From: a virus
Virus record (IMG/VR): IMGVR_UViG_3300030099_002795
Coordinates: 33,856-66,597 of that record
DNA length: 32,742 nucleotides
Direction: 5' to 3' (one strand)
The notes under the pieces are model-generated. The model saw only the letters and a program-made list of their open reading frames with translations. It did not search any database and had not been told where the DNA came from. Of the stretch, positions 26,963 to 32,742 are shown one piece after another. Every line of letters begins with the position of its first letter. Positions within the stretch are counted from its first letter, which is position 1. The translations under genes and the position numbers were made by a program.

Positions 26963-27484
26963 TTCTGTATAGATTGTTATCTTTACATTTCCTCCATCTG
27001 CACCAACCGGACTAGAACCAACCAGTGCAAATAAGAATGTTATATCTCCAGTAACTAATCCATTCCACGATGTTTTGCCAATAGCAACAGACCCACCTTC
27101 GGTTGATAATTCTGTTCCACCTAGATTATCGCCAGATGTATTGTAAAATGCTGGATAAACGCCTCTATCTTGAACATCCGAACCAGGAGTTACATCTAAA
27201 ACTTTGAACCCAAGACCACCCAAACCAAAGTTTTCTATGGGTGTATGATATGGAATTTGCGACCCCCCAGTTGTTGTAACATCAGACATCATAGTGAACA
27301 TTCCTTTTCCACTACCGCTATCTAAAGGCAATATGCCACTATAATCAACAACAATTTGAGTTACTTTGCCATTGAGATTTATACGCCCCATATACATTGG
27401 CCCTGTTAATTCGCATGTTACTGTATGCCGATTACATCTTGCTCTACTGAGATAGAAGTTGCCGTCGCTGATGTCGGTTGTCAT
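26960..27484 (-). CDS. putative head accessory protein
   Basis: I choose ATG 27484 (174 residues). AGGAG lies 9 nt upstream of it, and 6 nt upstream of a GTG at 27487; the longer frame from GTG 27505 has no good site. The sequence is beta-rich with many Gly (GRINLNGKVTQIVVDYSG, GGLGFKVLDVTPGSD). It ends in FLFALVGSSPVGADGGNVK, the GSSPVG phrase shared with the 89-residue neighbour. The order after the capsid gene suits a decoration or minor head protein. No catalytic motif is seen. Confidence 0.4.
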   Translation of the reverse strand: MTTDISDGNFYLSRARCNRHTVTCELTGPMYMGRINLNGKVTQIVVDYSGILPLDSGSGKGMFTMMSDVTTTGGSQIPYHTPIENFGLGGLGFKVLDVTPGSDVQDRGVYPAFYNTSGDNLGGTELSTEGGSVAIGKTSWNGLVTGDITFLFALVGSSPVGADGGNVKITIYTE

Positions 27485-27497
27485 CACAAAACACTCC

Positions 27498-27878
27498 TTA
27501 CTCACTTAGCATTTCTACAAGTTCCGCCTTTTTTGTGGTGTTCTTTACTGTAAAGCCACGCTCTTTCGCTATCGCCATAAGTTGGAATCTAGTCATTGAA
27601 GCATAATCCACATCTGTTGATTCCTCAACTGGATCTTCTGCAACAGGCTCAGATACTGTTTCTTCTACAACGGCTTTCATAGCCTTTGATTTAGTTTCAG
27701 TATCATCAACAATAATCCATGCTTTAGAACCGCCTATCTCAATTTGTGGGCGTATATGCCTTTCTACATAATCAGTAGGTAATTCCTTAACCATGTTTCT
27801 GGAGAATCCCTGCCTGACACCTTCAACGGTTATTTCGCAGTAAGACCTAGCCCCAGTATATCGGACTTTGACTCCCAA
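27498..27878 (-). CDS. HeH/SAP-like C-terminal domain protein
   Basis: This is a 126-residue protein with TTG 27878 as start; GGAGG lies 7 nt upstream. The N-terminal half (VKVRYTGARSYCEITVEG, then AWIIVDD) looks like a small beta domain. A Glu/Val-rich linker (about residues 68-90) leads to a helix-extension-helix at about 92-126 (MTRFQLMAIAKERGF, NTTKKAELVEMLS), the layout of HeH/LEM/SAP domains. It is the second such domain in the window; the other is in the gene before the chaperones. A role in DNA end, portal or capsid contact is a guess. Confidence 0.5.
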   Translation of the reverse strand: MGVKVRYTGARSYCEITVEGVRQGFSRNMVKELPTDYVERHIRPQIEIGGSKAWIIVDDTETKSKAMKAVVEETVSEPVAEDPVEESTDVDYASMTRFQLMAIAKERGFTVKNTTKKAELVEMLSE

Positions 27879-27890
27879 TCAAAAGCCTCC

Positions 27891-28352
27891 TTACTCGGCT
27901 CTTCGGTGATACATCAATACAACTCTATATTTGTCTGCTGCTTGCATTTGAGCATCAGCAGCAAATTTAATCATAGTAGGGGTGTGGTCGCCCTCAGCCA
28001 TTCTACCTGCTGCTGTGGTGAAGTTGTAATGACCTAGAACTGCTATAAGTTCAAAGTCCTCAGTTACTCCATCAGCAAGTTTGTTAGAAATTAGCGGGTT
28101 TGTTGCTACTGTTAAATCATAATTTGTTGCTTGGTTGCTTGCAGTGCAAGTAATCTCCAAAATCGCTAGATTAGCGGTTGTAGTAGGATTACCTGAGCCG
28201 ATTGGTGCTTGAAGCCATGATGTGTCGCCAGCGTTAAGAACAGTTGGGTTGTTTGAAGCCCCGCTTTGACTTAACTTGGTTATTCCACCTTGACCCGCCC
28301 AAAGCGGGGTATCTAAAATCAATCTTACACTATCTATATTTGCGTTTGCCAT
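27891..28352 (-). CDS. putative capsid decoration or stabilisation protein
   Basis: I choose ATG 28352 (153 residues). A purine-rich AAGGAAGTGA lies just upstream, while a GTG three codons earlier lies inside that site. The protein is Ala/Thr/Asn/Gly-rich (NIDSVRLILDTPLW, LAILEITCTASNQATNYD). It looks beta-rich, with a C-terminal VVLMYHRRAE. It follows the major capsid gene directly, where decoration proteins are often found. The call is by place and composition. Confidence 0.45.
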   Translation of the reverse strand: MANANIDSVRLILDTPLWAGQGGITKLSQSGASNNPTVLNAGDTSWLQAPIGSGNPTTTANLAILEITCTASNQATNYDLTVATNPLISNKLADGVTEDFELIAVLGHYNFTTAAGRMAEGDHTPTMIKFAADAQMQAADKYRVVLMYHRRAE

Positions 28353-28388
28353 AATATTCACTTCCTTATTTTATTTCCTCTATTTTCC

Positions 28389-29531
28389 TCAAGCACTCAA
28401 ATCTCTTACTTTACCGTGTGCGCCGTAGAACAGTTGCCATAGTTCGCCCATTGTGTGGAATAGACCAACTTGACCTAGCCTGTTGATACCAAATGGATCG
28501 CCAGTTTCAATACCAGATTCGTGATAGAGAGTAGGTTTAGCAGTGCAGAAGTATGTGTAGTCTGTATCAATCATGTAGATTCTTGAAATTCCACCAGTGT
28601 CCTCTACTACATCTTTAGCAGGGATAATTGGAACACCGTTGTAAGTTGCTACAACAAAGCCGCCTTCCATACCAGGGATTCCTTGAACACCATTTACAGA
28701 TGGAGTAACTCTCTTCATCTCGGTAAATCTTTGTTGAGGCTGGAGAAGTTGTTGTATCTTTTCAATAGTGTCATATCCAGTTAGAATAATCTTTGGCTGA
28801 CCACCACGTTCCCATACTTGTCTAAACATTCCATCTAGGATGTTCAAGGTTAGAGAACGGTTAGCAGCAGCAGCGTCTACATTTGCATCATACCATTGCC
28901 TTACTGAACCTGGAGTCCTTGTAATTGAGTATTGGTTGTGGTCAGTAGTAGCAGATACAGCAGATATACCAGTAGTCTCATCGAATGAAGAGGATGTTGC
29001 CCTGTCAATTGATTCAAAGTTGTTATGTGCTGGTGTATCTACATCTCTTAGTAGCATCTTGTTAATTGATTCTGCGTGAGATTTTGACATTTCCATCTTG
29101 ATAACTGCTCTTGCATCACCTAGTCCGTCATCTTTGTCAGCAAGGAACATTGCAGTTTCGCTCAAATCGAACTTACTAGCAACAGTCTTTGGTTTTGTGC
29201 TGACTTCTTCAAATGTCGGCTTGGTGGAATCTGGTAGGATACCATTCTCTGGTAGACCGACAGCCTCATCTGGTCTGCCAGTCACAACACGCCATCCACT
29301 CTTTTCCCAAGGTTTCTTTGGCAAGATAGAGAAAGCGTTGAATTCTTGATTCAACTGTGACCATACCTTTCTACCAAAAATCGCTTGATAAGTTCCTGTT
29401 GTGCTGCTCATAAGTGGAGAGTCCGACTTTAGTAAGTCAGCACCACTGTATGCCCATGCGTTCTGCCCTGCACCTGCACCGTAATACAGGCGTTCCATAT
29501 CTTCAATTGTTCGTATATATCCTTGTGTCAT
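28389..29531 (-). CDS. major capsid protein, HK97 fold
   Basis: This is a 380-residue protein. ATG 29531 has GGTGAT 5 nt upstream, the strongest site of the head module. The middle helix (ARAVIKMEMSKSHAESINKM, about 140-165) fits the long spine helix of HK97-fold capsids. It is preceded by an E-loop-like region (SGWRVVTGRPDEAVGLPENG) and followed by the P-domain to A-domain region, including PKIILTGYDTIEKIQQLL and GGFVVATYNGVPIIPAKDVV. The C-terminal part (INRLGQVGLFHTMGELWQL) is also typical. It follows the protease/scaffold fusion, the canonical order. Length is usual for the family. Confidence 0.85.
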   Translation of the reverse strand: MTQGYIRTIEDMERLYYGAGAGQNAWAYSGADLLKSDSPLMSSTTGTYQAIFGRKVWSQLNQEFNAFSILPKKPWEKSGWRVVTGRPDEAVGLPENGILPDSTKPTFEEVSTKPKTVASKFDLSETAMFLADKDDGLGDARAVIKMEMSKSHAESINKMLLRDVDTPAHNNFESIDRATSSSFDETTGISAVSATTDHNQYSITRTPGSVRQWYDANVDAAAANRSLTLNILDGMFRQVWERGGQPKIILTGYDTIEKIQQLLQPQQRFTEMKRVTPSVNGVQGIPGMEGGFVVATYNGVPIIPAKDVVEDTGGISRIYMIDTDYTYFCTAKPTLYHESGIETGDPFGINRLGQVGLFHTMGELWQLFYGAHGKVRDLSA

Positions 29532-29561
29532 CTTTAATCACCATTATTTATTTTGTTAGAA

Positions 29562-30953
29562 TCACTCGCCTCTCAATGCTCTTTGAGCCAATGCTTCGGC
29601 TGCTTTCCAACCTTCTAAATCGTTACCCATTTGGGCAAACTCATCATGTGTTGGAACTCGGATTTGTGTTGATGGCATAGATGGGGAGTTGTCACTCTTG
29701 CTAATGTCTGCTGCACCACTCTTTAGAGATTCAATCTCAGTTCTTAGTGCATTTAGTTGTAGCCCAACATCATTTTGCTTTCTAACTTCTAGTGCCTCGG
29801 CAGTTTCAGCATCATATCTTTGCTTCCACTCTTTCTCTACTAGACCCTTCAATGCTTCTTCATCTCTCAAAGCAGCGTAGGTTCTGTAACCTTTTTCAAG
29901 AGTTTCAGGAGTTAGTTGCTTGATTACATTAGCGTTACCGCTTGGTGCATTCATACCCATGCTTGGAACGCTAGGAGATTTGATTACATATTGATTGCCG
30001 CTTGGAGATGGTAATGCTGGATATGCAGGTTCAGTAGCATCTTCACCCGATCCAATCTCATCACCTTGGCCTCTATGAGAGTAACCGCCTTGTCCTTGCT
30101 CTAGCATGTAGGCTTTTTCTAGTCCAAAGTGGTCACGAACCGCATTTAGGTCTACGCCGGAGTCATGAGCAAATTTTTCAAGAGTTTCAATGTAAGCAAG
30201 GGCATCTTCTTCACCCTTCTTCATCTCTTTCATCTCTTTCATCTCTTTGTCCTCTTTGTCCTCAGCATACATTTTATCGCCTTTCATATCGCCTTTCATC
30301 TCTTTGTCCTCTTTGTATTGCTTATCGTCGCCTTTTGTCAATTCACTTAGAACATTGTTCAAGCCGTCTTTTATTTCTTTCAACATTTCACTATTTGTCA
30401 TATCTGTTTCACCTTCCATTTTCAGTATTGTATAGGTTGATTCGGGGTTGATTCCTTTCTTACACAATGTAATTTCGTGCAACTCTAAATCAGTTATCTC
30501 CCTGTGGCTGCCAAGTTCAGGAGTAGTTTTACTTACTCTAAACAAGGCTTGACCGCCAATGGAGAATGCTCGCAGGTCGCCGTTGCGAATCTGCTTTTGA
30601 ACCTCACGTGCTTTTTGTATGTCATTTCTAATCTTACATACAACAAACAGGCCGTGTTCATCTACTTCGGATTTCCACACTCGGCCTTGTGAGTCCGTGT
30701 GGTTATCTACTACCTCTCCGACTTGAATACCGGAGTGAGCAAGTTGAACATTTCTAAATGCCTTATTGCCCATGAATTTTCCAAATGCTTTCTTCAAAGC
30801 ACCTACTGGGATTCTATCCCCCTGCTTATCTACCATGTCTACTGAAGCATATCCAGCAACATATAACTCACCATTAGCGGCTGATGACTTGAGTAAAAAG
30901 TCCGAACCTTCAGCACTCCAAGTTGCTGATTTAGATTCCAATACGGTTGTCAT
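29562..30953 (-). CDS. prohead protease (HK97/S78-like) fused to scaffold-like region
   Basis: This is a 463-residue protein from ATG 30953 (a TTG lies one codon before). No good ribosome binding site is seen; the right arm of an inverted repeat occupies that position. Residues about 25-165 are a prohead protease: YVAGYASVDMVDKQGD, the catalytic H73 in LAHSG, S131 in AFSIGG, then ITDLELHEITLCKKGINPES. Residues about 190-250 are Lys/Glu/Asp/Met repeats (KEM, KED units), an acidic-basic coil-like stretch. The C-terminal third is helical and charged (EVRKQNDVGLQLNALRTEIE). This is a typical scaffold, so the protein is probably a protease-scaffold fusion that cleaves itself during maturation. It directly precedes the capsid gene. 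Confidence 0.8.
   Translation of the reverse strand: MTTVLESKSATWSAEGSDFLLKSSAANGELYVAGYASVDMVDKQGDRIPVGALKKAFGKFMGNKAFRNVQLAHSGIQVGEVVDNHTDSQGRVWKSEVDEHGLFVVCKIRNDIQKAREVQKQIRNGDLRAFSIGGQALFRVSKTTPELGSHREITDLELHEITLCKKGINPESTYTILKMEGETDMTNSEMLKEIKDGLNNVLSELTKGDDKQYKEDKEMKGDMKGDKMYAEDKEDKEMKEMKEMKKGEEDALAYIETLEKFAHDSGVDLNAVRDHFGLEKAYMLEQGQGGYSHRGQGDEIGSGEDATEPAYPALPSPSGNQYVIKSPSVPSMGMNAPSGNANVIKQLTPETLEKGYRTYAALRDEEALKGLVEKEWKQRYDAETAEALEVRKQNDVGLQLNALRTEIESLKSGAADISKSDNSPSMPSTQIRVPTHDEFAQMGNDLEGWKAAEALAQRALRGE
30221..30265 (-). repeat. 9-base tandem repeat encoding KEM/KED units
   Basis: On the plus strand TCATCTCTT occurs three times in a row (30221-30247), followed by TGTCCTCTT and a diverged copy to 30265. 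On the coding strand this gives KEM KEM KEM and KED units in the scaffold-like part of the protease gene. The repeat keeps frame, so changes in copy number would lengthen or shorten a flexible charged coil without breaking the gene. Confidence 0.6.
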
Positions 30954-30993
30954 CAAACCGACTAATGAAATGTAATACTATATGAACGGTTTG
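30954..30993 (-). promoter_or_regulatory. inverted repeat at the protease start
   Basis: CAAACCG (30954-30960, plus strand) and CGGTTTG (30987-30993) are perfect 7-bp arms around a 26-base AT-rich loop. The structure ends one base before ATG 30953 on the minus strand, and no clear ribosome binding site is present. The gap (30957-30997) is among the longest in the operon. An RNA hairpin that exposes or hides the start, or an operator for an internal promoter, are both possible. No convincing TATA box is seen. Confidence 0.35.
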
Positions 30994-30997
30994 GTAT

Positions 30998-32737
30998 CTA
31001 AAACTCTTCGGCTTCCGACCTATCGGTAGCCTCAACTTCCTCTTCGTCTGCCATTTGTTGCTTTGTTTTTTGCGGCATTCTTAGAGTTGCCCTACCATCT
31101 TCAATATCTAATGTAACATCTTCATCATCAGTATTCTTTACCTTTAAGTGCATCATAGGTATTTTGTCTGTTGTTTCATTAATTCTAGGGTCATAGAAAG
31201 TGGTTGCAGAATCATCTAACAATTTTGTAGGACCTCTAGGTGCAGTAATATCTCCCTCTAAACCAGGATATGCACCACCATCTGGAGATATGCGATTCAT
31301 ACGGGGAAACATATTTTCTATTATATCATCATCTATCGCTTCATTTACAGTCCACGCTTTACCATCGGGTGTTTTTTCTATACCGTATTCTCCATGATAC
31401 ATATCAAGCATCTTTGTTGTCAAATGCTTAACATTCTTTAGTAGTTGCTTAGTCGTTTTTGCAGTATCATCACTCATAATGTATCTTCTAACACCTGCCA
31501 TGACCTTTGGAACGCTATCTCCTTTTTCATCCTCACCTATTATAGACGGGGCTTTCAATGTAGTTTCCTTTTCTATTTTTAATTTCCTTGGCCTCTTTCT
31601 TTTTGGAGTGGAATGGATTGGTGAAGATACATCACCGGACATGACAGCCTCTTTCATTAGATTTACAGCAATAGACCCCCAAAGTGGTATATCTCTTATG
31701 GCTTTTTCAAACAAAACCTCATTACCTTCTAACTTTGATAACTCGAATTGATTATTAGAGAATGTTCCTTTAACGATAACCGGATCGTATATTGAAGGAT
31801 AACAAAGCGTAATTTGATTTGACTTTACAATCAATTCAGGCATTGGAGGATAAAACGCCTTTGCTATTGTTTCTTTAGCATAGGTAATCCATTTTGGATG
31901 AACCTCTTTTTCTTTCATAAAAGTAGAAAGAGCGTCACGGACAAAGAGTTCTTCATCGTCAAAATTCTGTATTGCTTTACCTAAACCGTCTGCATCAGTT
32001 GATACGCAATTATTAGGCATAGGGAAATTAATATTCTCAGTAGAGTCATACAATGTTCTTAGGGCATTGACTCTATCTTCTAAAGGCTCTTGGTGCAAGT
32101 CTGTTCCTTTGTGAACTAACAAATCTACAACAGATAATTTATCTCCATCTAAGTAAGCATCAAAAATAAAGTCCCCATTTATTTCACGCAAATCTTTCTT
32201 TATTGCTGAGGGTAAATTAGAATTCTTTAGGCTATTGCCCTGTTTTTCTATGAACATTCTTTTGCCCATAGGTTTCTTTTGCACTATCCAATTACCAGAA
32301 AAACCTCTTAATTTTTCCATATCCTCTAACTTATGTATTGTATATGCAGGGATTATTTTTGTTTTGAAAACTCCAGTAGCCTCATAATCATCTTTTGCAG
32401 ATTTTGTCAAAGAGCCAGTAGCAATAGGGGATAATCCCATGCTATTCAAAGCACTAAGGGCAAATATATCATTTTGTTTTGGTTGAACATTTGTATCTAA
32501 CAAAGAGGGCAATATGTTTCTAATTTTATTTTCATGAACAGTTCTTTGCATAATGGTAAATGGTTCTTCAGCAAGACCAAAAGAAACTCCTTCCCCCCTT
32601 GAATCATGTTTCCAAGTCAATGTTGCTGGCATCTCATGACCCCATAAGTGAGTGTTGCCAGTATTATAGACTGGTGGAGAGGTAGCATGAGAGCCAGGTA
32701 TAACAGGACCTATGTTTCTTAATTCCTCACTAGGCAT
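30998..32737 (-). CDS. head-module protein with degenerate ATP-dependent DNA-ligase-like domain
   Basis: This has 579 residues from ATG 32737. The frame stays open to the window edge and no ribosome binding site is visible before this ATG, so the real protein may begin outside. Residues about 148-290 resemble a nucleotidyltransferase (ligase) core. VQKKPMGKRMFIEKQGN (K155, G158, R160) fits motif I, K-x-D-G-x-R, with Met for Asp. FIFDAYLDGD (190-199) is in the place of motif III but lacks the Glu. VVDLLVHKGTDLHQEPLEDR (203-222) is close to the ligase FDLLYLNGEDL..PLEER motif. EELFVRDA (262-269) and W283..K288 could be motifs IV and V. The C-terminal half is charged and unrecognised. Its place before the protease is where a portal is usual, so a structural role is likely. 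Active-site changes suggest binding rather than ligation. Confidence 0.5.
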   Translation of the reverse strand: MPSEELRNIGPVIPGSHATSPPVYNTGNTHLWGHEMPATLTWKHDSRGEGVSFGLAEEPFTIMQRTVHENKIRNILPSLLDTNVQPKQNDIFALSALNSMGLSPIATGSLTKSAKDDYEATGVFKTKIIPAYTIHKLEDMEKLRGFSGNWIVQKKPMGKRMFIEKQGNSLKNSNLPSAIKKDLREINGDFIFDAYLDGDKLSVVDLLVHKGTDLHQEPLEDRVNALRTLYDSTENINFPMPNNCVSTDADGLGKAIQNFDDEELFVRDALSTFMKEKEVHPKWITYAKETIAKAFYPPMPELIVKSNQITLCYPSIYDPVIVKGTFSNNQFELSKLEGNEVLFEKAIRDIPLWGSIAVNLMKEAVMSGDVSSPIHSTPKRKRPRKLKIEKETTLKAPSIIGEDEKGDSVPKVMAGVRRYIMSDDTAKTTKQLLKNVKHLTTKMLDMYHGEYGIEKTPDGKAWTVNEAIDDDIIENMFPRMNRISPDGGAYPGLEGDITAPRGPTKLLDDSATTFYDPRINETTDKIPMMHLKVKNTDDEDVTLDIEDGRATLRMPQKTKQQMADEEEVEATDRSEAEEF

Positions 32738-32742
32738 ACCTA

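Noticed and set aside
26552-27034. Plus-strand open frame of 160 residues over the small accessory genes
   Set aside because: It runs across three well-spaced minus-strand genes with good start sites and has no recognisable domain.
1-32742. tRNA, rRNA, CRISPR array, insertion sequence, integrase or attachment site
   Set aside because: No cloverleaf-like sequence, spaced direct repeats, transposase/integrase motif or flanking repeats were noticed; the DNA is filled by tightly packed virion genes.

Overview
The window looks like the late structural (virion) module of a tailed dsDNA virus with an HK97-type capsid, AT-rich and packed almost without gaps. All genes but one lie on the minus strand, so the transcript reads from high to low coordinates in the usual head-to-tail order. 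I see no integrase, replication, RNA, CRISPR or insertion-sequence genes. A virus of an archaeon, possibly a marine one such as a magrovirus-like virus of Marine Group II, is my best guess. The support is indirect: many starts follow GGTGAT about 3-5 nt upstream (complementary to the AUCACC at the 3' end of 16S rRNA, a form common in archaea), there are two tiny Cys-rich zinc-binding proteins, and no recognisable bacterial lysis genes. A bacteriophage is not excluded.

Head region (about 32.7-26.1 kb, read leftwards): a protein with a degenerate ATP-dependent DNA-ligase-like domain where a portal would be expected, perhaps cut by the window edge; a prohead protease fused to a charged, repeat-containing scaffold-like region; the major capsid protein; a set of small probable decoration or accessory proteins, one with a C-terminal HeH/SAP-like helix-extension-helix; and two small zinc-ribbon-like proteins.

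Neck and tail region (about 26.1-19.0 kb): a head-tail connector, a small helical protein, a tail-terminator-like protein, an oversized tail-tube protein, a SAP-domain protein, a pair of tail assembly chaperone ORFs and a short tape-measure protein. The chaperone ORFs are joined by what looks like a programmed -1 frameshift site (T TTG GGG directly before the first ORF's stop). No sheath gene is seen, so a siphovirus-like non-contractile tail is the simplest reading.

Tail-tip region (about 19.0-0.2 kb): a putative distal-tail protein, three very large proteins (803, 1846 and 2568 residues) that each carry lectin-like (LamG/concanavalin-like) segments, a small putative papain-like cysteine hydrolase, and two further fibre or baseplate-type proteins. 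The 2568-residue protein ends in a hub-like domain. The three giants take up nearly half the window. At the left edge a plus-strand gene of unknown function enters the window and converges on the minus-strand operon, overlapping it by 10 bases; this probably marks the end of the late module.
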